Positions 27,001-41,130 of a stretch of 64,000 nucleotides of DNA are shown here, piece by piece. The DNA is taken from the NCBI GenBank assembly GCA_964057225.1, contig OZ059894.1:4836001-4900000 (forward strand), read 5' to 3'. Positions within the stretch are counted from its first letter, which is position 1. Each line of letters starts with the position of its first letter. The stretch comes from Auanema rhodensis (Eukaryota; Nematoda; Chromadorea; Rhabditida; Rhabditidae). A program made the translations under genes and the position numbers. The notes under the pieces were generated by a model. That model searched no databases. It was not told the DNA's origin and saw only the letters and a list, made by a program, of their open reading frames with translations.

Positions 27001-30000
27001 TGTTGAGTGTACATGGAAACTCAACATACACTAATGCATCATTTTTCAAACGATCATAACTAATTTTTGTATCAAGCGTTTCTTAATGTAGTATAGTGCA
27101 TTCGATCCGGATTTTTAAGCTGCGTCGATCTGTGTTATCAGATTTGCGCTAGCTTAAAAATGCACCGAGATATCAACTGATATAAGTTCACACTTATATC
27201 CTCGATTTTCACCCTGAAGAAATAATTTTTTCGTTGAATAACATCGTCCATCGTCTTTGCCTTGAAAAAAGGAATCTAAAAACATCTACTTTTTGCTAAA
27301 TTATTTTGAAATTTTTCGAAAAAATTTTTGTCAAAATGTTTTTGGAAGCAATGTTGAGTGTACATGGAAACTCAACATACACTAATGCATCATTTTTCAA
27401 ACGATCATAACTAATTTTTGTATTAAGCGTTTCTCAATGTAGTATAGTGCATTCGATGCGGATTTTTAAGCTGCGTCGATCTGTGTTATCAGATTTGCGC
27501 TAGCTTAAAAATGCACCGAGATATCAACTGATACAAGTTCACACTTATATCCTCGATTTTCACCCTGAAGAAATAATTTTTTCGTTGAATAACATCGTCC
27601 ATCGTCTTTGCCTTGAAAAAAGGAATCTAAAAACATCTACTTTTTGCTAAATTATTTTGAAATTTTTCGAAAAAATTTTTGTCAAAATGTTTTTGGAAGC
27701 AATGTTGAGTGTACATGGAAACTCAACATACACTAATGCATCATTTTTCAAACGATCATAACTAATTTTTGTATTAAGCGTTTCTCAATGTAGTATAGTG
27801 CATTCGATGCGGATTTTTAAGCTGCGTCGATCTGTGTTATCAGATTTGCGCTAGCTTAAAGATGCACCGAGATATCAACTGATATAAGTTCACACTTATA
27901 TCCTCGATTTTCACCCTGAAGAATTAATTTTTTCGTTGAATAACAATGTCCATCGTCTTTGCCTTGAAAAAAGAAATCTAAAAACATCTACTTTTTGCTG
28001 AATTATTTTGAAATTTTTCGAAAAAATTTTTGTCAAAATGTTTTTGGAAGCAATGTTGAGTGTACATGGAAACTCAACATACACTAATGCATCATTTTTC
28101 AAACCATCATAACTAATTTTTGTATTAAGCGTTTCTCAATGTAGTATAGTGCATTCGATGCGGATTTTTAAGCTGCGTCGATCTGTTTTATCAGATTTGC
28201 GCTAGCTTAAAAATGCACCGAGATATCAACTGATATAAGTTCACACTTATATCCTCGATTTTCACCCTGAAGAATTAATTTTTTCGTTGAATAACAATGT
28301 CCATCGTCTTCGCCTTGAAAAAAGGAATCTAAAAACATCTACTTTTTGCTAAATTATTTTGAAATTTCTCGAAAAAATTTTTGTCAAAATGTTTTTGGAA
28401 GCAATGTTGAGTGTACATGGAAACTCAACATACACTAATGCATCATTTTTCAAACGATCATAACTAATTTTTGTATCAAGCGTTTTTCAATGTAGTATAG
28501 TGCATTCGATGCGGAATTTTAAGCTGCGTCGATCTGTGTTATCAGATTTGCGCTAGCTTAAAAATGCACCGAGATATCAACTGATATAAGTTCACACTTA
28601 TATCCTCGATTTTCACCCTGAAGAAATGATTTTTTCGTTGAATAACATTGTCCATCGTCTTTGCCTTGAAAAATCGAATCTAAAAACATCTACTTTTCGC
28701 TAAATTATTTTGAAATTTTTCGAAAAAATTTTTGTCAAAATTTTTTGGAAGCAATGTTGAGTGTACATGGAAACTCAACATACACTAATGCATCATTTTT
28801 CAAACGATCATAACTAATTTTTGTATCAAGCGTTTTTTAATGTAGTATAGTGCATTCGATGCGGATTTTTAAGCTGCGTCGATCTGTGTTATCAGATTTG
28901 CGCTAGCTTAAAAATGCACCGAGATATCAACTGATATAAGTTCACACTTATATCCTCGATTTTCACCCTGAAGAAATAATTTTTTCGTTGAATAACATTG
29001 TCCATCGTCTTTGCCTTGAAAAATCGAATCTAAAAACATCTACTTTTCGCTAAATTATTTTGAAATTTTTCGAAAAAATTTTTGTCAAAATTTTTTGGAA
29101 GCAATGTTGAGTGTACATGGAAACTCAACATACACTAATGCATCATTTTTCAAACGATCATAACTAATTTTTGTATCAAGCGTTTTTTAATGTAGTATAG
29201 TGCATTCGATGCGGATTTTTAAGCTGCGTCGATCTGTGTTATCAGATTTGCGCTAGCTTAAAAATGCACCGAGATATCAACTGATACAAGTTCACACTTA
29301 TATCCTCGATTTTCACCCTGAAGAAATAATTTTTTCGTTGAATAACATTGGCCATCGTCTTTGCCTTGAAAAAAGGATTCTAAAAACATCTACTTTTTGC
29401 TAAATTATTTTGAAATTTTTCGAAAAAATTTTTGTCAAAATGTTTTTGGAAGCAATTTTGAGTGTACATGGAAACTCAACATACACTAATGCATCATTTT
29501 TCAAACGATCATAACTAATTTTTGTATCAAGCGTTTCTTAATGTAGTATAGTGCATTCGATCCGGATTTTTAAGCTGCGTCGATCTGTGTTATCAGATTT
29601 GCGCTAGCTTAAAAATGCACCGAGATATCAACTGATATAAGTTCACACTTATATCCTCGATTTTCACCCTGAAGAAATAATTTTTTCGTTGAATAACATC
29701 GTCCATCGTCTTTGCCTTGAAAAAAGGAATCTAAAAACATCTACTTTTTGCTAAATTATTTTGAAATTTTTCGAAAAAATTTTTGTCAAAATGTTTTTGG
29801 AAGCAATGTTGAGTGTACATGGAAACTCAACATACACTAATGCATCATTTTTCAAACGATCATAACTAATTTTTGTATTAAGCGTTTCTCAATGTAGTAT
29901 AGTGCATTCGATGCGGATTTTTAAGCTGCGTCGATCTGTGTTATCAGATTTGCGCTAGCTTAAAAATGCACCGAGATATCAACTGATACAAGTTCACACT

Positions 30001-30190
30001 TATATCCTCGATTTTCACCCTGAAGAAATAATTTTTTCGTTGAATAACATCGTCCATCGTCTTTGCCTTGAAAAAAGGAATCTAAAAACATCTACTTTTT
30101 GCTAAATTATTTTGAAATTTTTCGAAAAAATTTTTGTCAAAATGTTTTTGGAAGCAATGTTGAGTGTACATGGAAACTCAACATACACTA
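24060..30190. repeat. Satellite zone 4: first 350-bp monomers, 9-monomer duplication
   Basis: The recurring 1-bp deletion appears first near 24180, then near 25583, 26986, 28740 and 29091. A block carrying AAAGATGCAC, CAAACCATC, CTGTTTTATCAG, GCGGAATTTTAAG and TCGAATC occurs at about 24.6-25.6 kb and again at about 27.7-28.75 kb. The AAAGATGCAC marker lies at 24701 and 27858, a spacing of 3157 = 9 x 351 - 2. GCGGAATTTTAAG also recurs near 26759. The marker GATCCGG first appears near 26052. Confidence 0.8.
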
Positions 30191-33100
30191 ATGCATCATT
30201 TTTCAAACGATCATAACTAATTTTTGTATTAAGCGTTTCTCAATGTAGTATAGTGCATTCGATGCGGATTTTTAAGCTGCGTCGATCTGTGTTATCAGAT
30301 TTGCGCTAGCTTAAAAATGCACCGAGATATCAACTGATACAAGTTCACACATATATCCTCGATTTTCACCCTGAAGAAATAATTTTTTCGTTGAATAACA
30401 TCGTCCATCGTCTTTGCCTTGAAAAAAGGAATCTAAAAACATCTACTTTTTGCTAAATTATTTTGAAATTTTTCGAAAAAATTTTTGTCAAAATGTTTTT
30501 GGAAGCAATGTTGAGTGTACATGGAAACTCAACATACACTAATGCATCATTTTTCAAACGATCATAACTAATTTTTGTATTAAGCGTTTCTCAATGTAGT
30601 ATAGTGCATTCGATGCGGATTTTTAAGCTGCGTCGATCTGTGTTATCAGATTTGCGCTAGCTTAAAAATGCACCGAGATATCAACTGATACAAGTTCACA
30701 CTTATATCCTCGATTTTCACCCTGAAGAAATAATTTTTTCGTTGAATAACATCGTCCATCGTCTTTGCCTTGAAAAAAGGAATCTAAAAACATCTACTTT
30801 TTGCTAAATTATTTTGAAATTTTTCGAAAAAATTTTTGTCAAAATTTTTTGGAAGCAATGTTGAGTGTACATGGAAACTCAACATACACTAATGCATCAT
30901 TTTTCAAACGATCATAACTAATTTTTGTATTAAGCGTTTCTCAATGTAGTATAGTGCATTCGATGCGGATTTTTAAGCTGCGTCGATCTGTGTTATCAGA
31001 TTTGCGCTAGCTTAAAAATGCACCGAGATATCAACTGATATAAGTTCACACTTATATCCTCGATTTTCACCCTGAAGAAATAATTTTTTCGTTGAATAAC
31101 ATCGTCCATCGTCTTTGCCTTGAAAAAAGGAATCTAAAAACATCTACTTTTTGCTAAATAATTTTGAAATTTTTCGAAAAAATTTTTGTCAAAATGTTTT
31201 TGGAAGCAATGTTGAGTGTACATGGAAACTCAACATACACTAATGCATCATTTTTCAAACGATCATAACTAATTTTTGTATCAAGCGTTTCTTAATGTAG
31301 TATAGTGCATTCGATCCGGATTTTTAAGCTGCGTCGATCTGTGTTATCAGATTTGCGCTAGCTTAAAAATGCACCGAGATATCAACTGATATAAGTTCAC
31401 ACTTATATCCTCGATTTTCACCCTGAAGAAATAATTTTTTCGTTGAATAACATCGTCCATCGTCTTTGCCTTGAAAAAAGAAATCTAAAAACATCTACTT
31501 TTTGCTAAATTATTTTGAAATTTTTCGAAAAAATTTTTGTCAAAATGTTTTTGGAAGCAATGTTGAGTGTACATGGAAACTCAACATACACAAATGCATC
31601 ATTTTTCAAACGATCATAACTAATTTTTGTATTAAGCGTTTCTCAATGTAGTATAGTGCATTCGATGCGGATTTTTAAGCTGCGTCGATCTGTGTTATCA
31701 GATTTGCGCTAGCTTAAAAATGCACCGAGATATCAACTGATACAAGTTCACACATATATCCTCGATTTTCACCCTGAAGAAATAATTTTTTCGTTGAATA
31801 ACATCGTCCATCGTCTTTGCCTTGAAAAAAGGAATCTAAAAACATCTACTTTTTGCTAAATTATTTTGAAATTTTTCGAAAAAATTTTTGTCAAAATGTT
31901 TTTGGAAGCAATGTTGAGTGTACATGGAAACTCAACATACACTAATGCATCATTTTTCAAACGATCATAACTAATTTTTGTATTAAGCGTTTCTCAATGT
32001 AGTATAGTGCATTCGATGCGGATTTTTAAGCTGCGTCGATCTGTGTTATCAGATTTGCGCTAGCTTAAAAATGCACCGAGATATCAACTGATACAAGTTC
32101 ACACTTATATCCTCGATTTTCACCCTGAAGAAATAATTTTTTCGTTGAATAACATCGTCCATCGTCTTTGCCTTGAAAAAAGGAATCTAAAAACATCTAC
32201 TTTTTGCTAAATTATTTTGAAATTTTTCGAAAAAATTTTTGTCAAAATTTTTTGGAAGCAATGTTGAGTGTACATGGAAACTCAACATACACTAATGCAT
32301 CATTTTTCAAACGATCATAACTAATTTTTGTATTAAGCGTTTCTCAATGTAGTATAGTGCATTCGATGCGGATTTTTAAGCTGCGTCGATCTGTGTTATC
32401 AGATTTGCGCTAGCTTAAAAATGCACCGAGATATCAACTGATATAAGTTCACACTTATATCCTCGATTTTCACCCTGAAGAAATAATTTTTTCGTTGAAT
32501 AACATCGTCCATCGTCTTTGCCTTGAAAAAAGGAATCTAAAAACATCTACTTTTTGCTAAATAATTTTGAAATTTTTCGAAAAAATTTTTGTCAAAATGT
32601 TTTTGGAAGCAATGTTGAGTGTACATGGAAACTCAACATACACTAATGCATCATTTTTCAAACGATCATAACTAATTTTTGTATCAAGCGTTTCTTAATG
32701 TAGTATAGTGCATTCGATCCGGATTTTTAAGCTGCGTCGATCTGTGTTATCAGATTTGCGCTAGCTTAAAAATGCACCGAGATATCAACTGATATAAGTT
32801 CACACTTATATCCTCGATTTTCACCCTGAAGAAATAATTTTTTCGTTGAATAACATCGTCCATCGTCTTTGCCTTGAAAAAAGAAATCTAAAAACATCTA
32901 CTTTTTGCTAAATTATTTTGAAATTTTTCGAAAAAATTTTTGTCAAAATGTTTTTGGAAGCAATGTTGAGTGTACATGGAAACTCAACATACACAAATGC
33001 ATCATTTTTCAAACGATCATAACTAATTTTTGTATTAAGCGTTTCTCAATGTAGTATAGTGCATTCGATGCGGATTTTTAAGCTGCGTCGATCTGTGTTA

Positions 33101-36100
33101 TCAGATTTGCGCTAGCTTAAAAATGCACCGAGATATCAACTGATATAAGTTCACACTTATATCCTCGATTTTCACCCTGAAGAAATAATTTTTTCGTTGA
33201 ATAACATTGGCCATCGTCTTTGCCTTGAAAAAAGGATTCTAAAAACATCTACTTTTTGCTAAATTATTTCGAAATTTTTCGAAAAAATTTTTGTCAAAAT
33301 GTTTTTGGAAGCAATGTTGAGTGTACATGGAAACTCAACATACACTAATGCATCATTTTTCAAACGATCATAACTAATTTTTGTATCAAGCGTTTCTTAA
33401 TGTAGTATAGTGCATTCGATCCGGATTTTTAAGCTGCGTCGATCTGTGTTATCAGATTTGCGCTAGCTTAAAAATGCACCGAGATATCAACTGATATAAG
33501 TTCACACTTATATCCTCGATTTTCACCCTGAAGAAATAATTTTTTCGTTGAATAACATCGTCCATCGTCTTTGCCTTGAAAAAAGGAATCTAAAAACATC
33601 TACTTTTTGCTAAATTATTTTGAAATTTTTCGAAAAAATTTTTGTCAAAATGTTTTTGGAAGCAATGTTGAGTGTACATGGAAACTCAACATACACTAAT
33701 GCATCATTTTTCAAACGATCATAACTAATTTTTGTATTAAGCGTTTCTCAATGTAGTATAGTGCATTCGATGCGGATTTTTAAGCTGCGTCGATCTGTGT
33801 TATCAGATTTGCGCTAGCTTAAAAATGCACCGAGATATCAACTGATACAAGTTCACACTTATATCCTCGATTTTCACCCTGAAGAAATAATTTTTTCGTT
33901 GAATAACATCGTCCATCGTCTTTGCCTTGAAAAAAGGAATCTAAAAACATCTACTTTTTGCTAAATTATTTTGAAATTTTTCGAAAAAATTTTTGTCAAA
34001 ATGTTTTTGGAAGCAATGTTGAGTGTACATGGAAACTCAACATACACTAATGCATCATTTTTCAAACGATCATAACTAATTTTTGTATTAAGCGTTTCTC
34101 AATGTAGTATAGTGCATTCGATGCGGATTTTTAAGCTGCGTCGATCTGTGTTATCAGATTTGCGCTAGCTTAAAAATGCACCGAGATATCAACTGATACA
34201 AGTTCACACTTATATCCTCGATTTTCACCCTGAAGAAATAATTTTTTCGTTGAATAACATCGTCCATCGTCTTTGCCTTGAAAAAAGGAATCTAAAAACA
34301 TCTACTTTTTGCTAAATTATCTTGAAATTTTTCGAAAAAATTTTTGTCAAAATGTTTTTGGAAGCAATGTTGAGTGTACATGAAAACTCAACATACACTA
34401 ATGCATCATTTTTCAAACGATCATAACTAATTTTTGTATTAAGCGTTTCTCAATGTAGTATAGTGCATTCGATGCGGATTTTTAAGCTGCGTCGATCTGT
34501 GTTATCAGATTTGCGCTAGCTTAAAAATGCACCGAGATATCAACTGATATAAGTTCACACTTATATCCTCGATTTTCACCCTGAAGAAATAATTTTTTCG
34601 TTGAATAACATCGTCCATCGTCTTTGCCTTGAAAAAAGGAATCTAAAAACATCTACTTTTTGCTAAATAATTTTGAAATTTTTCGAAAAAATTTTTGTCA
34701 AAATGTTTTTGGAAGCAATGTTGAGTGTACATGGAAACTCAACATACACTAATGCATCATTTTTCAAACGATCATAACTAATTTTTGTATCAAGCGTTTC
34801 TTAATGTAGTATAGTGCATTCGATCCGGATTTTTAAGCTGCGTCGATCTGTGTTATCAGATTTGCGCTAGCTTAAAAATGCACCGAGATATCAACTGATA
34901 TAAGTTCACACTTATATCCTCGATTTTCACCCTGAAGAAATAATTTTTTCGTTGAATAACATCGTCCATCGTCTTTGCCTTGAAAAAAGAAATCTAAAAA
35001 CATCTACTTTTTGCTAAATTATTTTGAAATTTTTCGAAAAAATTTTTGTCAAAATGTTTTTGGAAGCAATGTTGAGTGTACATGGAAACTCAACATACAC
35101 AAATGCATCATTTTTCAAACGATCATAACTAATTTTTGTATTAAGCGTTTCTCAATGTAGTATAGTGCATTCGATGCGGATTTTTAAGCTGCGTCGATCT
35201 GTGTTATCAGATTTGCGCTAGCTTAAAAATGCACCGAGATATCAACTGATATAAGTTCACACTTATATCCTCGATTTTCACCCTGAAGAAATAATTTTTT
35301 CGTTGAATAACATTGGCCATCGTCTTTGCCTTGAAAAAAGGATTCTAAAAACATCTACTTTTTGCTAAATTATTTCGAAATTTTTCGAAAAAATTTTTGT
35401 CAAAATGTTTTTGGAAGCAATGTTGAGTGTACATGGAAACTCAACATACACTAATGCATCATTTTTCAAACGATCATAACTAATTTTTGTATCAAGCGTT
35501 TCTTAATGTAGTATAGTGCATTCGATCCGGATTTTTAAGCTGCGTCGATCTGTGTTATCAGATTTGCGCTAGCTTAAAAATGCACCGAGATATCAACTGA
35601 TATAAGTTCACACTTATATCCTCGATTTTCACCCTGAAGAAATAATTTTTTCGTTGAATAACATCGTCCATCGTCTTTGCCTTGAAAAAAGGAATCTAAA
35701 AACATCTACTTTTTGCTAAATTATTTTGAAATTTTTCGAAAAAATTTTTGTCAAAATGTTTTTGGAAGCAATGTTGAGTGTACATGGAAACTCAACATAC
35801 ACTAATGCATCATTTTTCAAACGATCATAACTAATTTTTGTATTAAGCGTTTCTCAATGTAGTATAGTGCATTCGATGCGGATTTTTAAGCTGCGTCGAT
35901 CTGTGTTATCAGATTTGCGCTAGCTTAAAAATGCACCGAGATATCAACTGATACAAGTTCACACTTATATCCTCGATTTTCACCCTGAAGAAATAATTTT
36001 TTCGTTGAATAACATCGTCCATCGTCTTTGCCTTGAAAAAAGGAATCTAAAAACATCTACTTTTTGCTAAATTATTTTGAAATTTTTCGAAAAAATTTTT

Positions 36101-38400
36101 GTCAAAATGTTTTTGGAAGCAATGTTGAGTGTACATGGAAACTCAACATACACTAATGCATCATTTTTCAAACGATCATAACTAATTTTTGTATTAAGCG
36201 TTTCTCAATGTAGTATAGTGCATTCGATGCGGATTTTTAAGCTGCGTCGATCTGTGTTATCAGATTTGCGCTAGCTTAAAAATGCACCGAGATATCAACT
36301 GATACAAGTTCACACTTATATCCTCGATTTTCACCCTGAAGAAATAATTTTTTCGTTGAATAACATCGTCCATCGTCTTTGCCTTGAAAAAAGGAATCTA
36401 AAAACATCTACTTTTTGCTAAATTATTTTGAAATTTTTCGAAAAAATTTTTGTCAAAATGTTTTTGGAAGCAATGTTGAGTGTACATGGAAACTCAACAT
36501 ACACTAATGCATCATTTTTCAAACGATCATAACTAATTTTTGTATTAAGCGTTTCTCAATGTAGTATAGTGCATTCGATGCGGATTTTTAAGCTGCGTCG
36601 ATCTGTGTTATCAGATTTGCGCTAGCTTAAAAATGCACCGAGATATCAACTGATATAAGTTCACACTTATATCCTCGATTTTCACCCTGAAGAAATAATT
36701 TTTTCGTTGAATAACATCGTCCATCGTCTTTGCCTTGAAAAAAGGAATCTAAAAACATCTACTTTTTGCTAAATTATTTTGAAATTTTTCGAAAAAATTT
36801 TTGTCAAAATGTTTTTGGAAGCAATGTTGAGTGTACATGGAAACTCAACATACACTAATGCATCATTTTTCAAACGATCATAACTAATTTTTGTATTAAG
36901 CGTTTCTCAATGTAGTATAGTGCATTCGATGCGGATTTTTAAGCTGCGTCGATCTGTGTTATCAGATTTGCGCTAGCTTAAAAATGCACCGAGATATCAA
37001 CTGATACAAGTTCACACTTATATCCTCGATTTTCACCCTGAAGAAATAATTTTTTCGTTGAATAACATCGTCCATCGTCTTTGCCTTGAAAAAAGGAATC
37101 TAAAAACATCTACTTTTTGCTAAATTATTTTGAAATTTTTCGAAAAAATTTTTGTCAAAATGTTTTTGGAAGCAATGTTGAGTGTACATGGAAACTCAAC
37201 ATACACTAATGCATCATTTTTCAAACGATCATAACTAATTTTTGTATTAAGCGTTTCTCAATGTAGTATAGTGCATTCGATGCGGATTTTTAAGCTGCGT
37301 CGATCTGTGTTATCAGATTTGCGCTAGCTTAAAAATGCACCGAGATATCAACTGATATAAGTTCACACTTATATCCTCGATTTTCACCCTGAAGAAATAA
37401 TTTTTTCGTTGAATAACATCGTCCATCGTCTTTGCCTTGAAAAAAGGAATCTAAAAACATCTACTTTTTGCTAAATTATTTTGAAATTTTTCGAAAAAAT
37501 TTTTGTCAAAATGTTTTTGGAAGCAATGTTGAGTGTACATGGAAACTCAACATACACTAATGCATCATTTTTCAAACGATCATAACTAATTTTTGTATCA
37601 AGCGTTTCTTAATGTAGTATAGTGCATTCGATCCGGATTTTTAAGCTGCGTCGATCTGTGTTATCAGATTTGCGCTAGCTTAAAAATGCACCGAGATATC
37701 AACTGATATAAGTTCACACTTATATCCTCGATTTTCACCCTGAAGAAATAATTTTTTCGTTGAATAACATCGTCCATCGTCTTTGCCTTGAAAAAAGGAA
37801 TCTAAAAACATCTACTTTTTGCTAAATTATTTTGAAATTTTTCGAAAAAATTTTTGTCAAAATGTTTTTGGAAGCAATGTTGAGTGTACATGGAAACTCA
37901 ACATACACTAATGCATCATTTTTCAAACGATCATAACTAATTTTTGTATTAAGCGTTTCTCAATGTAGTATAGTGCATTCGATGCGGATTTTTAAGCTGC
38001 GTCGATCTGTGTTATCAGATTTGCGCTAGCTTAAAAATGCACCGAGATATCAACTGATATAAGTTCACACTTATATCCTCGATTTTCACCCTGAAGAAAT
38101 AATTTTTTCGTTGAATAACATTGGCCATCGTCTTTGCCTTGAAAAAAGGATTCTAAAAATATCTACTTTTTGCTAAATTATTTCGAAATTTTTCGAAAAA
38201 ATTTTTGTCAAAATGTTTTTGGAAGCAATGTTGAGTGTACATGGAAACTCAACATACACTAATGCATCATTTTTCAAACGATCATAACTAATTTTTGTAT
38301 CAAGCGTTTCTTAATGTAGTATAGTGCATTCGATCCGGATTTTTAAGCTGCGTCGATCTGTGTTATCAGATTTGCGCTAGCTTAAAAATGCACCGAGATA
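30190..38400. repeat. Satellite zone 5: 4- and 6-monomer duplications
   Basis: ACACAAATGCATC occurs at about 31589, 32992 and 35098, that is spacings of 4 x 351 - 1 and 6 x 351. The same spacings are shown by CTAAATAATTTTG (about 31155, 32560, 34666), and the four-monomer spacing by CACACATATATCC (30345, 31748). ATAACATTGGCC units with TTTCGAAATTTTTCG occur at 33207, 35313 and 38121. This is a nested set of duplications in which the same few monomer types were shuffled in blocks. Confidence 0.8.
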
Positions 38401-41130
38401 TCAACTGATATAAGTTCACACTTATATCCTCGATTTTCACCCTGAAGAAATAATTTTTTCGTTGAATAACATCGTCCATCGTCTTTGCCTTGAAAAAAGG
38501 AATCTAAAAACATCTACTTTTTGCTAAATTATTTTGAAATTTTTCGAAAAAATTTTTGTCAAAATGTTTTTGGAAGCAATGTTGAGTGTACATGGAAACT
38601 CAACATACACTAATGCATCATTTTTCAAACGATCATAACTAATTTTTGTATTAAGCGTTTCTCAATGTAGTATAGTGCATTCGATGCGGATTTTTAAGCT
38701 GCGTCGATCTGTGTTATCAGATTTGCGCTAGCTTAAAAATGCACCGAGATATCAACTGATATAAGTTCACACTTATATCCTCGATTTTCACCCTGAAGAA
38801 ATAATTTTTTCGTTGAATAACATTGGCCATCGTCTTTGCCTTGAAAAAAGGATTCTAAAAACATCTACTTTTTGCTAAATTATTTCGAAATTTTTCGAAA
38901 AAATTTTTGTCAAAATGTTTTTGGAAGCAATGTTGAGTGTACATGGAAACTCAACATACACTAATGCATCATTTTTCAAACGATCATAACTAATTTTTGT
39001 ATCAAGCGTTTCTTAATGTAGTATAGTGCATTCGATCCGGATTTTTAAGCTGCGTCGATCTGTGTTATCAGATTTGCGCTAGCTTAAAAATGCACCGAGA
39101 TATCAACTGATATAAGTTCACACTTATATCCTCGATTTTCACCCTGAAGAAATAATTTTTTCGTTGAATAACATCGTCCATCGTCTTTGCCTTGAAAAAA
39201 GGAATCTAAAAACATCTACTTTTTGCTAAATTATTTTGAAATTTTTCGAAAAAATTTTTGTCAAAATTTTTTGGAAGCAATGTTGAGTGTACATGGAAAC
39301 TCAACATACACTAATGCATCATTTTTCAAACGATCATAACTAATTTTTGTATTAAGCGTTTTTCAATGTAGTATAGTGCATTCGATGCGGATTTTTAAGC
39401 TGCGTCGATCTGTGTTATCAGATTTGCGCTAGCTTAAAAATGCACCGAGATATCAACTGATACAAGTTCACACTTATATCCTCGATTTTCACCCTGAAGA
39501 AATAATTTTTTCGTTGAATAACATTGTCCATCGTCTTTGCCTTAAAAAAAGGATTCTAAAAACATCTACTTTTTGCTAAATTATTTTGAAATTTTTCGAA
39601 AAAATTTTCGTCAAAATGTTTTTGGAAGCAGTGTTGAGTGTACATGGAAACTCAACATACACTAATGCATCATTTTTCAAACGATCATAACTAATTTTTG
39701 TATCAAGCGTTTTTCAATGTAGTATAGTGCATTCGATGCGGATTTTTAAGCTGCGTCGATCTGTGTTATCAGATTTGCGCTAGCTTAAAAATGCACCGAG
39801 ATATCAACTGATACAAGTTCACACTTATATCCTCGATTTTCACCCTGAAGAAATAATTTTTTCGTTGAATAACATTGTCCATCGTCTTTGCCTTGAAAAA
39901 AGGATTCTAAAAACATCTACTTTTTGCTAAATTATCTTGAAATTTTTCGAAAAAATTTTTGTCAAAATTTTTTGGAAGCAATGTTGAGTGTACATGGAAA
40001 CTCAACATACACTAATGCATCATTTTTCAAACGATCATAACTAATTTTTGTATCAAGCGCTTTTCAATGTAGTATAGTGCATTCGATGCGGATTTTTAAG
40101 CTGCGTCGATCTGTGTTATCAGATTTGCGCTAGCTTAAAAATGCACCGAGATATCAACTGATACAAGTTCACACTTATATCCTCGATTTTCACCCTGAAG
40201 AAATAATTTTTTCGTTGAATAACATTGTCCATCGTCTTTGCCTTAAAAAAAGGATTCTAAAAACATCTACTTTTTGCTAAATTATTTTGAAATTTTTCGA
40301 AAAAATTTTTGTCAAAATGTTTTTGGAAGCAGTGTTGAGTGTACATGGAAACTCAACATACACTAATGCATCATTTTTCAAACGATCATAACTAATTTTT
40401 GTATTAAGCTTCTCTCAATGTAGTATAGTGCATTCGATGCGGATTTTTAAGCTGCGTCGATCTGTGTTATCAGATTTGCGCTAGCTTAAAAATGCACCGA
40501 GATATCAACTGATATAAGTTCACACTTATATCCTCGATTTTCACCCTGAAGAATTAATTTTTTCGTTGAATAACATTGTCTATCGTCTTTGCGTTGAAAA
40601 ATGGAATCTAAAAACATCTACTTTTTGCTAAATTATTTTGAAATTTTTCGAAAAAATTTTTGTCAAAATTTTTTGGAAGCAATGTTGAGTGTACATGGAA
40701 ACTCAACATACACTAATGCATCATTTTTCAAACGATCATAACTAATTTTTGTATCAAGCGTTTTTCAATGTAGTATAGTGCATTCGATGCGGATTTTTAA
40801 GCTGCGTCGATCTGTGTTATCAGATTTGCGCTAGCTTAAAAATGCACCGAGATATCAACTGATACAAGTTCACACTTATATCCTCGATTTTCACCCTGAA
40901 GAAATAATTTTTTCGTTGAATAACATTGTCCATCGTCTTTGCCTTAAAAAAAGGATTCTAAAAACATCTACTTTTTGCTAAATTATTTTGAAATTGTTCG
41001 AAAAAATTTTTGTCAAAATGTTTTTGGAAGCAGTGTTGAGTGTACATGGAAACTCAACATACACTAATGCATCATTTTTCAAACGATCATAACTAATTTT
41101 TGTATTAAGCTTCTCTCAATGTAGTATAGT
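38400..41130. repeat. Block repeated 20 monomers downstream, copy 1
   Basis: ACATTGGCC at 38823, a 350-bp-type junction at 39261, ATTTTCGTCAAAATG at 39604, CAAGCGCTTTTC near 40055 and TTTGCGTTGAAAAATGG near 40589 all recur exactly 7017 bp later (45840, 46278, 46621 and so on). The spacing 7017 equals 20 x 351 minus three 350-bp-type deletions. The second copy runs to the damaged monomer at 48152. Confidence 0.85.

Noticed and set aside
27911-28102. 63-aa open frame on the minus strand
   Set aside because: It lies wholly in the satellite and exists only because two substitutions in these monomers remove stops. Neighbouring monomers do not preserve it and it resembles no known protein.
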